This document shows, piece after piece, positions 1 to 7,371 of a stretch of 15,469 bases of DNA. Source of the DNA: an uncultured Eubacteriales bacterium (lineage in GTDB: Bacteria; Bacillota; Clostridia; Lachnospirales; Anaerotignaceae); contig URCD01000055.1 in assembly GCA_900546215.1 (NCBI GenBank), positions 1-15,469 of the forward strand, in the 5' to 3' direction. Under the pieces are notes generated by a model. That model searched no databases, was not told the origin of the DNA, and saw nothing but the letters and a program-made list of their open reading frames with translations. Each line of letters starts with the position of its first letter. Positions within the stretch are counted from its first letter, which is position 1. Made by a program: the position numbers and the translations under genes.

Positions 1-292
1 GTATACTTATAATAACGGTGGGAATGAAATCGTTATCAATGATAATTCGTCTTTATATCAAAAAAACGAGCAGGAAAATATAAATGATGAACACTTTTTG
101 TCAGGGATTAATCTGAATACCGCGGACGCTGATGAACTTGATTCCATTATGTATGTCGGTCAAGATGATGCGGAAAAAATAATTGAGTATAGAAATGAAC
201 ATGGAAATTTTGAAAGAGTAGAGGATATTAAAAATGTTAAGGGACTTTCTGCAATTATCAGAAAGTCTGTTATAGATAATACCTATGTATAA
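1..292 (+). CDS. comEA: ComEA-like helix-hairpin-helix protein, 3' end only
   Basis: The reading frame is open from base 2 to the stop at 290-292, so the gene begins before the window; 96 residues are visible. The first 30 or so are a polar, Asn-rich stretch that looks like a flexible linker. The rest is a double helix-hairpin-helix domain of the ComEA type, starting at INLNTADADEL and continuing through AEKIIEYRNEHGNF and an ED-I--VKGL segment. Proteins of this family bind incoming double-stranded DNA at the outer face of the membrane and hand it to ComEC, which lies downstream in the same cluster. The hairpins are divergent: the usual LPGIG of the first reads IMYVG, and the usual GIG of the second reads GLS. 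A TTG at 98 could be taken as a start, but it lies inside the conserved domain boundary with the frame open upstream, so I treat it as internal. Family assignment is firm; the DNA-uptake role is inferred from the domain and from comEC. Confidence 0.85.
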   Translation, partial: YTYNNGGNEIVINDNSSLYQKNEQENINDEHFLSGINLNTADADELDSIMYVGQDDAEKIIEYRNEHGNFERVEDIKNVKGLSAIIRKSVIDNTYV

Positions 293-313
293 TGGCTTGC
301 AGGAGGTTTTTAA

Positions 314-1003
314 ATGTCTAATAAAATACTTGTTGTTGATGATGAAAAGCTTATAGTTAAGGGAATAAAATTTTCTCTTGAGCAGGATGGAATGGATATT
401 GACGTGGCTTATGATGGAGAGGAAGCTCTTGAACTTATAAAGAAAAATGAATATGACTTGGCGGTGCTTGACGTAATGCTTCCTAAGATGGATGGACTTC
501 AGGTATGCCGTGAGGTTAGGGGATTTTCACAAATGCCTATAATAATGGTAACAGCTAAGGGTGAAGATATGGATAAAATCATGGGGCTTGAATATGGTGC
601 GGACGACTATATGACAAAACCATTTAACATTCTTGAGCTCAAGGCAAGAATCAAGGCTGTGCTGAGAAGAAGCTCAGCTGGAAAGTCAGAAAAAGCTCCC
701 GTAAGAAATGAACTCAGCATTAGGGATTTACTTGTTGACGTTGACAGCAGAAGGGTATTTGTAAGCGGAAAAGAGGCGTTCCTTACAGCAAAGGAGTTTG
801 ACTTGCTTGAGCTTCTAATGAAAACGCCTGGTAAAGTTTACAGCCGTGAAAAGCTTTTGGATACGGTTTGGGGTTTTGATTATCCAGGAGATGTGCGTAC
901 AGTTGATGTGCATGTAAGGCGTCTCAGGGAAAAGATTGAGAAAAATCCAAGCGCGCCGGAATATATCTTTACAAAATGGGGAGTTGGCTATTACTTTGGC
1001 TAA
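314..1003 (+). CDS. OmpR/PhoB-family two-component response regulator
   Basis: A 229-residue DNA-binding response regulator. The N-terminal receiver domain (about 3-118) has the acidic pair D9/D10, the phosphoacceptor D53 in LAVLDVMLP, T80 and K102 (MTKPF), so it should be phosphorylatable. The C-terminal half (about 132-228) is a winged-helix effector of the OmpR/PhoB class, with LTAKEFDLLELL, the recognition-helix region DVRTVDVHVRRLREKIE and the usual GVGYYF ending. The start is well placed: AGGAGG at 301-306, seven bases before ATG. It follows comEA by 21 bases and overlaps the histidine kinase by eight, so the pair is translationally linked. The target genes cannot be read from the sequence. 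The overall form is close to WalR/PhoP-type regulators, but I do not assign one of those names, because the downstream lipoprotein is not the YycH/YycI pair that normally accompanies walRK. Confidence 0.95.
   Translation: MSNKILVVDDEKLIVKGIKFSLEQDGMDIDVAYDGEEALELIKKNEYDLAVLDVMLPKMDGLQVCREVRGFSQMPIIMVTAKGEDMDKIMGLEYGADDYMTKPFNILELKARIKAVLRRSSAGKSEKAPVRNELSIRDLLVDVDSRRVFVSGKEAFLTAKEFDLLELLMKTPGKVYSREKLLDTVWGFDYPGDVRTVDVHVRRLREKIEKNPSAPEYIFTKWGVGYYFG
978..983 (+). promoter_or_regulatory. ribosome-binding site deciding a TTG start for the kinase
   Basis: GGGGAG lies 12 bases before TTG at 996, inside the last codons of the response regulator. The spacing is a little long. No ATG lies between here and the first membrane helix; the nearest ATG in frame (936) would add 20 polar residues and has no comparable site. 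Confidence 0.5.
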
Positions 1004-2414
1004 GAGAAGCATTAAACTTAAATGGACGCTTTTAATAACCTATATACTTTTAGGGATATGTCCTCTTTTAATTATGGCGCAGCTTACTCTGAAATCAGTT
1101 GAAGGATACTTTGTTGAGGAGAGAAAAAAAGAGCTTCTGCTTCAGGCAAACGTGGTTTCAGGTCACATTGGCATTTCAGACTATTTGTATGATGAAAATA
1201 AGGCTGTCATATTTGATTATGATATAAATCAAACAAGTAAACAGAGCGGTTACAGAATAATAGTCCTTGACCGTACAGGGGTTGTTGTCAATGACTCCAA
1301 CAAAACTGAGGAGGGAAGGACATATTTTCTTCCTGAGGTTGTTGAGGCGTTAAACAACAAGGATGTTGCAAGGGTACAGGAAAACGGCACAATTCATGCG
1401 GCAGTTTCAATTATGGACGAGCGTTCAAAATGTATTGGAGTTGTTCTTGTATGCGGATCTATAACTGATATTGCGGAAAATGTGGACGCAATAAAAAATC
1501 AGGTTTTTAATATGATACTGTTTATTTTGGCAATTGTGGTCGCTCTTATAGGATTTTTAACATGGTGGTTTACAAATCCGCTTAACAGTACTATTGAGGT
1601 TATTAAGAAAATGGCGGACGGCCATTTTGACCAGAGAATCCCTGTAAATGATTTTCTTCATACAGAGCTTGGCGAGCTGGCGGAGTCGAGCAACAATATG
1701 GCTGAGAAGCTTGACCAGATTGAGACAAGCCGTCAGGAGTTTGTTTCTAACGTATCACATGAGCTTAAAACACCGCTTAGCTCTATAAAGGTTCTAAGCG
1801 ATTCAATATTGATTCAGGATCCCGATACAGTACCAAAGGAAATGTATGTGGAATTCCTCAGAGATATTAATTCAGAAGTTGACAGGATGACAGATATTAT
1901 AAACGACCTGCTGACACTTGTAAGAATGAACAGGCAGGAAGTAGCATTAAATCCGATAGAAGTGGACATTACAGATATGCTTGGAGATATAATCAAGCGT
2001 CTTGAACCTATCGCGGAAAATAAAAATATTAGCCTTATTTACAACAGAGTAAAGGACGTAAAAGCTGAGGTTGAGGAAACAAAGCTTTCTTTGGCTATAT
2101 CCAATCTGATTGAAAACGGGATAAAATATAATGTTGACGGAGGAAAGGTAGAAATTACTGTTGACTCGGATCATCAAAACGCCTTTATATCAGTCGCTGA
2201 CACTGGGCTGGGAATTGCTGAGGAGGAAATCAGCAAGATATTTGACAGATTTTATAGGGTTGATAAAAACCGGGACAGAGAGACCGGCGGTACTGGGCTC
2301 GGACTTTCCATAGCGCGTTCCGCAGTACTTATGCATAATGGAAGCATAAAGGTTTCCAGCAAGGAAAATGAGGGGACAACGTTTGTGATTATTATTCCCC
2401 TTAAACAGAAGTGA
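996..2414 (+). CDS. membrane sensor histidine kinase (HAMP, HisKA, HATPase)
   Basis: About 472 residues when started at TTG 996, which overlaps the end of the response regulator. The order of parts is: a first membrane helix (about 10-28), an extracytoplasmic sensing region of roughly 140 residues, a second membrane helix (about 173-192), a HAMP linker (about 193-245), a HisKA dimerisation domain with phosphoacceptor H255 in SNVSHELKTPLSSIK, and a HATPase domain. The HATPase shows the N box (NLIENGIKYN, N374), DTGLGI, the F box FDRFYRVDKN and the glycine box GGTGLGLSIA. It should autophosphorylate and pass phosphate to the adjacent regulator. The architecture is that of PhoR/WalK/MtrB-type kinases without an obvious cytoplasmic PAS domain. 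The signal is unknown. An ATG at 936 gives a longer 492-residue version that I think is wrong. The gene ends overlapping the leader of the GerMN lipoprotein, so the three genes form one unit. Confidence 0.93.
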   Translation: MAKRSIKLKWTLLITYILLGICPLLIMAQLTLKSVEGYFVEERKKELLLQANVVSGHIGISDYLYDENKAVIFDYDINQTSKQSGYRIIVLDRTGVVVNDSNKTEEGRTYFLPEVVEALNNKDVARVQENGTIHAAVSIMDERSKCIGVVLVCGSITDIAENVDAIKNQVFNMILFILAIVVALIGFLTWWFTNPLNSTIEVIKKMADGHFDQRIPVNDFLHTELGELAESSNNMAEKLDQIETSRQEFVSNVSHELKTPLSSIKVLSDSILIQDPDTVPKEMYVEFLRDINSEVDRMTDIINDLLTLVRMNRQEVALNPIEVDITDMLGDIIKRLEPIAENKNISLIYNRVKDVKAEVEETKLSLAISNLIENGIKYNVDGGKVEITVDSDHQNAFISVADTGLGIAEEEISKIFDRFYRVDKNRDRETGGTGLGLSIARSAVLMHNGSIKVSSKENEGTTFVIIIPLKQK

Positions 2415-2417
2415 GGG
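2413..2417 (+). promoter_or_regulatory. ribosome-binding site choosing ATG 2423 over GTG 2411
   Basis: GAGGG lies five bases before ATG 2423 and overlaps the kinase stop codon. The alternative GTG at 2411 has only an A-rich, non-purine-cluster leader upstream. Starting at 2423 also gives a compact lipoprotein signal peptide. Confidence 0.55.
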
Positions 2418-2422
2418 TTGTC

Positions 2423-3364
2423 ATGAGGAAATGTATTGTTACTGTCTTGACATTTGTCGTTTTAATATTGGGCCTGTCAGGATGCAGTCCGCAGACTGTT
2501 GAGACTACGCCGGGCTTAGATGGAAGCACCATATGCGAAATTTACTATTTTGACTCTGTAAATCAGACAATTAAACCTGAAATTATGAGCCTTGAAGGCG
2601 AAAAACAAGGCGAGAAGATAAGAGACGCCTATAATAAAATGGCTGGTATAGTAAAGAGTGAGGAAAAGAGGTCTGTTGTTCCAGAGGGGCTGGAAATAAA
2701 CTCTGTAAAAATCGACAGTGGAATGCTGGATATAGATTTTAACGCAGTCTATAATACAATGAGCATGGGAGACAAGCTTACGTTTAAATCAGCCGTCGTG
2801 TATACTTTTACCTCTCTGGATTTTATCGATTATGTTCGCATAACAGTAGACGGAAGTCCGCTTAAAATGACAAACGGTCAAAGTGTTGGAAAAATCGGGC
2901 GTGAAGATATTGTTATGGACGGAAATATATCGGCGGAACCTACAAACTATGAAATACTGACACTGTATTTCAAAAATTCGGACGGAAGCAGGCTTGGAAC
3001 GGAAATAAGAGAGGTTGAGGTAAATCCCAATCAGCCTATAGAACGATATGTTGTTGAGCAGCTTATAAAGGGACCTGAAAGTGATAGCCTTAAAAATGTA
3101 ATACCGTCTGATACTAAAATCAGAGATATAAGTACGGCGGATGGAATTTGTTATGTAGACCTCAGTTCGGAATTTGTAACAAAGCAGTCCGGAACTGAGA
3201 AGGACGGAATTGCGGCCGTTTACAGCATAGTCAATTCACTCGGAGAAATGGAGACCGTAAATAAGGTGCAGTTCCTTATAGAAGGGGAAAAGGTTGACGA
3301 CTACAGACATATAATGGATCTAAGTAAATCGGTGGAGCCTAATTATGACATAACCTTTGAATAA
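2423..3364 (+). CDS. lipoprotein with two GerMN-like domains
   Basis: About 313 residues. The N-terminus is a lipoprotein signal: MRK, a hydrophobic stretch, then the lipobox LSGC with the lipidated cysteine at residue 21, so the protein should be anchored on the outer face of the membrane. Two repeats follow. The first runs from about residue 35 to 155 and the second from about 173 to 290. The second is the clearer GerMN unit, with LTLYFKNSDGSRL, a segment PIERYVVEQLIKGPESDSLK, the strand CYVDLSSEF and the helix AAVYSIVNSLGE. GerMN domains occur in the Bacillus spore protein GerM and in actinobacterial LpqB. The gene starts within the end of the histidine kinase gene and ends 12 bases before comEC. 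The context suggests it works with the kinase at the cell surface, but this is inference; a cell-wall or sporulation role is equally possible. GTG 2411 is an alternative start adding four residues. Confidence 0.85.
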   Translation: MRKCIVTVLTFVVLILGLSGCSPQTVETTPGLDGSTICEIYYFDSVNQTIKPEIMSLEGEKQGEKIRDAYNKMAGIVKSEEKRSVVPEGLEINSVKIDSGMLDIDFNAVYNTMSMGDKLTFKSAVVYTFTSLDFIDYVRITVDGSPLKMTNGQSVGKIGREDIVMDGNISAEPTNYEILTLYFKNSDGSRLGTEIREVEVNPNQPIERYVVEQLIKGPESDSLKNVIPSDTKIRDISTADGICYVDLSSEFVTKQSGTEKDGIAAVYSIVNSLGEMETVNKVQFLIEGEKVDDYRHIMDLSKSVEPNYDITFE

Positions 3365-3376
3365 GCGGGGATTAGC

Positions 3377-5629
3377 ATGAGAAGACCTTTTGTATGGTTT
3401 CTTACAAGCCTTATAATTGGTATTACAGCCGGCAGATACAGCTTTGGATTGGCAGCGCTTGCTGCTGTTGCATCTGCCGGCTTGTTTGCTTCCCTAAAAA
3501 TGAGAATAGCGGAGCCTATGTTTATGCCGCTTATTACTGTAATTGGCATTCTGATATGTACCGGCGCGTTTGCTCCGTCCGATAAGAACACGGAAGCCTT
3601 GGCGGGAGAGGATGTCACAGTCGTTGGCACTGTAAGAAGCTTTTATATAACGGACAGCGGAAAAGCAGCCATAACACTTGATGCCGATTTAATTACAGAT
3701 GGAGTAACAGAGAATGAAAAAAGACTGAAGATTTTTGTTACGGCTGATAAAGCGGATATAGATGCCGGGGACGTAATAGAGGCTGATGGGAGATTATATT
3801 CCTTTGAACGGCCGGAAAATCCATACCAAATGGATTACAGAACCTACATGATGTCAAAGGGCTATGATTACTCTTTTTACAGTACGCAGCTTAGGAACAC
3901 CGGACGGCGGGAAAACGGATTTATATATAAAATAGAAAGGGCCAGAGAAAGTGTAAATAGATTTTTTGATGGAATAATGCCTGAACGGGAGGCCGGAATG
4001 GCAAAAGCGCTTTCTACGGGATACAAATATGATGTTACGGATGATACGGAGGAGCTCTTCAGAAATTTAGGAATCAGTCATGTGCTGGCCGTATCCGGCC
4101 TTCATGTTTCCGTAATAGCTGGATTTTTGTTTTTTCTGTTAACATATGTCTGTAAAATTAGAAAAAGAGCTGCTATCCCGTTTGTCTGTGCTCTTCTGAT
4201 TTTATATTTGGCATTTACAGGCTTTTCGCCATCAGCATGCAGGGCTGTGGTTATGTCTGTAACAGCTCTTGCGGCATTTTTGCTCTATAAAAATTCAGAC
4301 AGATTTAATACCATAGCATTCAGTGCTTTTATAATGCTGTGTATAAATCCTCTGTATCTCTGGAATGTATCATTTCAGCTTTCATACGCTGGAATTACTG
4401 CCGTTGCTGTAGCGGTTGATATGGTCGGTGAAGCTAAATACACAGGTAAGCTGTCAAAGACCGCAATGTTTTCTATTGTTGTCTGGATAATAACAACTCC
4501 TCTTGTTATGTATTATTTCGGCGGAGTATCTCTAATAGCTCCCATTACTAATATACTTATAGTTCCGTATTTAAGCATGGTTACCGGAATGGCAATGATT
4601 ACGGCAATGCTCTCTGCAACTTCGATTGGAGCCGCTGCCGGAAACATGGTTTACACGCTTCTTAATTTATATAACAGCGTAGCTGACAGGATTTCTGACA
4701 GCCGTTTATATATGAACACAGCCAGACCGTCTCTGTTGGCATTAGCCGTTATTTATGTGTTTATTTTTGCATGTGTTGCATTTAGAAAAAGAAAAACTGC
4801 CGTTAAAATTACAGCAGGGCTATTTACAGCCGCAGCGGCTGTGTGGATTGCGGTTAAAATGAATGCTCCGGCAGAAATAGTGTTTTTTTCAGCGGGACAA
4901 GGGGACGCATCCGCAGTTTATGTCCCGGGGGAAATTCTGGCTGTAATTGACGGAGGGCCTAAGGGCGGAGCTGAAAAATCGGTCATACCTTATGTAGAGG
5001 CAAAGTCCAAAAAGGCAGATTTACTGTTTATCACCCATATGGATGCGGACCATTCTACCGGCGCTCTGGAGCTTATTGAAAGAAATATGGTCAGACAGGT
5101 TGTTATTTCAGATGCTGAACATTCTGAAAAAATAAATCAGGTGCTTTGTTCTGCTGATAAAAATAATATCCCGGTATTTTATGCTGCTGAAGGAGATACT
5201 TTTTTATCTGGAGATGTTATAATAGAATGCTTATATCCATGTTATGGAATGGAGCATGAAGAAAACAGCACTTCGCTTGTGCTTAAGATTAAATATGGAG
5301 ACACATCTGTTTTGTTTACAGGAGACATAGAGGAACAGGACGAGGAATATCTGCTGGACAGTGACATTGACTGCGATATAATAAAAATAGCACATCATGG
5401 CTCGAAAACATCATCTACATATGAATTTCTGAATAAGACGGGAGCCGATATAGCTGTAATAGAAGCAGATGACAATAATATTTATGGTTTTCCGCACCAG
5501 GAAGTCGTGGACAGGCTAAATGAGCTTGGAATGGATATTTACGTAACGGGACAGGATGGGGCGGTTACAGTTTATGATAACGGTGAAAAATTTAGAATAA
5601 GCAAAATGGTGAATATTGAAAAGAATTAA
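3377..5629 (+). CDS. comEC: ComEC/Rec2-type DNA uptake channel protein
   Basis: A 750-residue polytopic membrane protein in the usual ComEC size range. Three N-terminal hydrophobic segments (about 5-65) are followed by an OB-fold-like extracytoplasmic region (about 78-165). Then comes the Competence membrane domain (about 200-465), including the family signature AVSGLHVS around residues 238-245. After two more membrane helices comes a C-terminal metallo-beta-lactamase-like domain (about 500-740) with GQGDA (D510), THMDADH (H554, D556, D558, H559), a TGD motif and HHGS (H673, H674). These metal-binding motifs look intact, so the proposed nuclease function that degrades the non-transported strand may be retained. 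ComEC carries single-stranded DNA across the membrane during transformation. The start ATG has GGGGA nearby. It lies in one run with comEA, the two-component genes and holA. Whether the organism is naturally competent cannot be decided here; comEC is common in Clostridia not known to transform. Confidence 0.95.
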   Translation: MRRPFVWFLTSLIIGITAGRYSFGLAALAAVASAGLFASLKMRIAEPMFMPLITVIGILICTGAFAPSDKNTEALAGEDVTVVGTVRSFYITDSGKAAITLDADLITDGVTENEKRLKIFVTADKADIDAGDVIEADGRLYSFERPENPYQMDYRTYMMSKGYDYSFYSTQLRNTGRRENGFIYKIERARESVNRFFDGIMPEREAGMAKALSTGYKYDVTDDTEELFRNLGISHVLAVSGLHVSVIAGFLFFLLTYVCKIRKRAAIPFVCALLILYLAFTGFSPSACRAVVMSVTALAAFLLYKNSDRFNTIAFSAFIMLCINPLYLWNVSFQLSYAGITAVAVAVDMVGEAKYTGKLSKTAMFSIVVWIITTPLVMYYFGGVSLIAPITNILIVPYLSMVTGMAMITAMLSATSIGAAAGNMVYTLLNLYNSVADRISDSRLYMNTARPSLLALAVIYVFIFACVAFRKRKTAVKITAGLFTAAAAVWIAVKMNAPAEIVFFSAGQGDASAVYVPGEILAVIDGGPKGGAEKSVIPYVEAKSKKADLLFITHMDADHSTGALELIERNMVRQVVISDAEHSEKINQVLCSADKNNIPVFYAAEGDTFLSGDVIIECLYPCYGMEHEENSTSLVLKIKYGDTSVLFTGDIEEQDEEYLLDSDIDCDIIKIAHHGSKTSSTYEFLNKTGADIAVIEADDNNIYGFPHQEVVDRLNELGMDIYVTGQDGAVTVYDNGEKFRISKMVNIEKN

Positions 5630-5648
5630 TTTAAAAGGATAGATTTTT

Positions 5649-6623
5649 ATGGCTAAGCTTGATTTAAAAAATATAGGAAAATGTTATCTTCTTTACGGCG
5701 AGGACACTTTTTCAAGAAAAGCGTACGAGGATAAAATAAAGAAAAAGGTTGTGGATGAGGCGGCTGAAATGATGAATGTATCGGTTTTTAACGACGTTAA
5801 GACTACAGCCGGACAGGTGATAGAGGCGGCTGAGACACTTCCGTTTATGAGTGACAGGCGATTTATTCTTGTGAAGGACTGCGGCTTTTTTTCAGAGGGG
5901 AAAAAGTCAGAGAGTGATTTGCTGGCTGATTATATAACAAATCTTTCTGATACGGTCTGTATTGTATTTTCCGAGGAAAAGGCCGATAAAAGGCTTAAGT
6001 TGTTTAAAATGGTTGAAAAAAACGGCGTAACTGAGGCTTTAAATGGGCTGAAGGATACTGATTTGGCCTCCATGATAGAAAAAAAGTTTTCTAAAAATGG
6101 AATCAAGGCTCCAAAGGCAGTATGCGTTTATATGGTAAGAAACTGCGGAGGAGACGCCGAGCTTTTAAAGGGGGAGAGCGATAAGCTTCTTGCCTATCTT
6201 GAGGGAAAAAGCGAGGTGTCAATAGAGGATGTAGACGCGGTGTGCGCCAGAAGCTCGGAAACAAAGGTTTTTGATTTGGTTGACGCTATGATAGCTGGAA
6301 AGACGGAACGGGCCCTTGAAATATACAGGAACCTCCTTTCGCTTAACGAATCGCCGTATATGGTTCTTTCGCTTATTACAAGGCAGTTCAGAATAATTTT
6401 GAAGTGCAAAAGCCTGGCTGAAAGTGGATATTCAGGAAATGATATAGCTAAAAGGATTGGCACGGCGCCGTTTGTTGCTAACGGGGCGCTGAGACAAAGC
6501 CGCAGCTTCAGCTATGATACTCTTAAGTATGCGCTTAACAGATGCATTGAAACAGATTATATGATTAAAACAGGGAAAACAGAGCCTGTTTCTGGAGTTG
6601 AGATGATTATAGCTGCACTTTAA
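5649..6623 (+). CDS. holA: DNA polymerase III, delta subunit (clamp loader)
   Basis: A 324-residue protein matching HolA over its whole length. The N-terminus has the family pattern CYLLYGEDTFSRKAYEDKI, and the C-terminal collar domain contains FDLVDAMIAGKTERALEIYR, the conserved ITRQFRIILK segment and a final helix with EPVSGVEMII. HolA is the subunit of the clamp loader that opens the beta sliding clamp during DNA replication and acts in the cytoplasm at the fork. The start is ATG 5649 with AAAGGAT upstream. It is 19 bases after comEC; comEC-holA adjacency is common in Firmicutes (B. subtilis comEC-yqzM-holA, separated by one small gene). No promoter or terminator is visible between the two, so holA is probably at least partly transcribed with the competence cluster. 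Confidence 0.93.
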   Translation: MAKLDLKNIGKCYLLYGEDTFSRKAYEDKIKKKVVDEAAEMMNVSVFNDVKTTAGQVIEAAETLPFMSDRRFILVKDCGFFSEGKKSESDLLADYITNLSDTVCIVFSEEKADKRLKLFKMVEKNGVTEALNGLKDTDLASMIEKKFSKNGIKAPKAVCVYMVRNCGGDAELLKGESDKLLAYLEGKSEVSIEDVDAVCARSSETKVFDLVDAMIAGKTERALEIYRNLLSLNESPYMVLSLITRQFRIILKCKSLAESGYSGNDIAKRIGTAPFVANGALRQSRSFSYDTLKYALNRCIETDYMIKTGKTEPVSGVEMIIAAL

Positions 6624-6687
6624 TAGCAGTAAAGTTTTACGCTGTTTGGGCATATATTGTTAGTAAACAGGTGCCGGAGCGGTGCGT

Positions 6688-6840
6688 ATGGACAGAATGA
6701 AGAGAAAATGTATAGGAGCTGTGCTTACGGCATTCGGCCTGGGTATGCTTATAGCCAGATTTATACCGCTTTGGGGTATAATAGCCGCAATAGTAATAGC
6801 GGCCGCCGGAATATATCTTATATTAGATAAGGACTGCTAA
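6688..6840 (+). CDS. small two-helix membrane protein, function unknown
   Basis: A 50-residue open reading frame, MDRMKRKCIGAVLTAFGLGM and onward, ending LDKDC. It has a positively charged N-terminus (DRMKRK), one hydrophobic segment at about 8-23 ending at ARFIP, a tight turn, and a second hydrophobic segment at about 25-46. A GGAG sequence at 6676-6679 lies eight bases before the ATG, which is good spacing. The gene sits 64 bases after holA on the same strand and directly before the bidirectional terminator, so it would be the last gene of that transcript. The hydrophobic pattern, ribosome-binding site and position support a real gene. I do not recognise a named family; short two-helix proteins of this kind are widespread in Clostridia. 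Both termini are predicted to be cytoplasmic by the positive-inside rule. Confidence 0.65.
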   Translation: MDRMKRKCIGAVLTAFGLGMLIARFIPLWGIIAAIVIAAAGIYLILDKDC

Positions 6841-6847
6841 ATGAAAG

Positions 6848-6878
6848 AAAGGCCATTGTTTTATAACAATGACCTTTT
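6848..6878. terminator. bidirectional intrinsic terminator between the holA block and rpmB
   Basis: An inverted repeat with arms AAAGG-c-CATTGTT and AACAATG-a-CCTTT around a four-base loop TTAT, with one internal mismatch. The + strand continues with TTTTG and the - strand with a T-rich CTTTCTTT, so it can serve the small membrane protein gene on + and rpmB on -, which converge here. Confidence 0.75.
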
Positions 6879-6906
6879 GTGTTCATATATGAAAGGTAGC
6901 GTGCTT

Positions 6907-7107
6907 TTAGATAGCGCGTGTTACTTTACCGGAACGAAGGCATCTTGTACAGATGTAGATTGATCTGATTGTTCCGTTATCGTTGATTTTAACCTTTTTT
7001 ACATTGGGTTTCCATACTCTGTTGGCACGTCTTGATACCTGGCTACGATTAATACTGATTCTGTGGCCGGTACGCATACCCTTTTCACAAATTTCACACT
7101 TTGCCAT
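6907..7107 (-). CDS. rpmB: 50S ribosomal protein L28
   Basis: A 66-residue protein that matches bacterial L28 throughout: it begins MAKCEICEKG, contains GHRISINRSQVSRRANRVWKP in the RNA-binding part, and ends with CTRCLRSGKVTRA. Two CxxC pairs, C4/C7 and C53/C56, mark the zinc-binding (C+) form of L28, so the protein should carry one Zn ion. It assembles into the large ribosomal subunit. The start has an excellent AGGAGG ribosome-binding site on the - strand (about 7118-7123). It is a single-gene unit, divergent from the Asp23/Gls24 gene and convergent with the holA block. Divergence of rpmB from the yloU/yloV pair is a well-known Firmicute arrangement. Organisms with zinc-dependent L28 often also have a zinc-free copy elsewhere under zinc control; none is in this window. 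Confidence 0.97.
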   Translation of the reverse strand: MAKCEICEKGMRTGHRISINRSQVSRRANRVWKPNVKKVKINDNGTIRSIYICTRCLRSGKVTRAI

Positions 7108-7149
7108 TTATTACACCTCCTAGTTACAATTGCGTGACATAACAAAAGT

Positions 7150-7178
7150 ATATTATCAGAAATGAAGCAACTTTGCAA
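7150..7178 (-). promoter_or_regulatory. rpmB promoter, sigma-A type with extended -10
   Basis: On the - strand, a -35 TTGCAA (7173-7178) is followed after exactly 17 bases by TAATAT (7150-7155), which is preceded by TGA giving an extended -10 TGn motif. Transcription would begin near 7143, about 36 bases before the rpmB start codon. Confidence 0.65.
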
Positions 7179-7329
7179 GAAGTTTTCAAAGTTTTAATGA
7201 AATTTTTTAATTCTCTGGTTAAATATGGTTTGTTATTGGTATAAATAGCAATAAGTATATATAAAAAATATATTTTGGCGCTTGTCAAGAGCATATAGCA
7301 AAAAAATGTTTTTATTTTCTGTATAAAGG

Positions 7330-7338
7330 TGGTATAAT
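7330..7338 (+). promoter_or_regulatory. extended -10 promoter for the Asp23/Gls24-fakA operon
   Basis: A perfect TATAAT at 7333-7338 is preceded by TGG, giving the extended -10 TGn element. The -35 position (about 7310-7315) is a T-rich TTTTAT rather than TTGACA, which is common when an extended -10 is present. The expected start point near 7345 leaves a leader of under 30 bases containing AGGAGG at 7358-7363. Confidence 0.65.
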
Positions 7339-7371
7339 ATATTAGACTATACGATTTAGGAGGTAAGGAAT

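Noticed and set aside
288..293. A perfect TATAAT just before the response regulator gene
   Set aside because: Transcription from it would begin at about 300, at or inside the AGGAGG site, and no -35 hexamer is found at 16-18 bases. It is more simply the comEA stop region.
3343..3630. A 95-residue - strand frame opposite the start of comEC
   Set aside because: It is antisense to the well-supported ComEC membrane segments and shows no independent gene signals.
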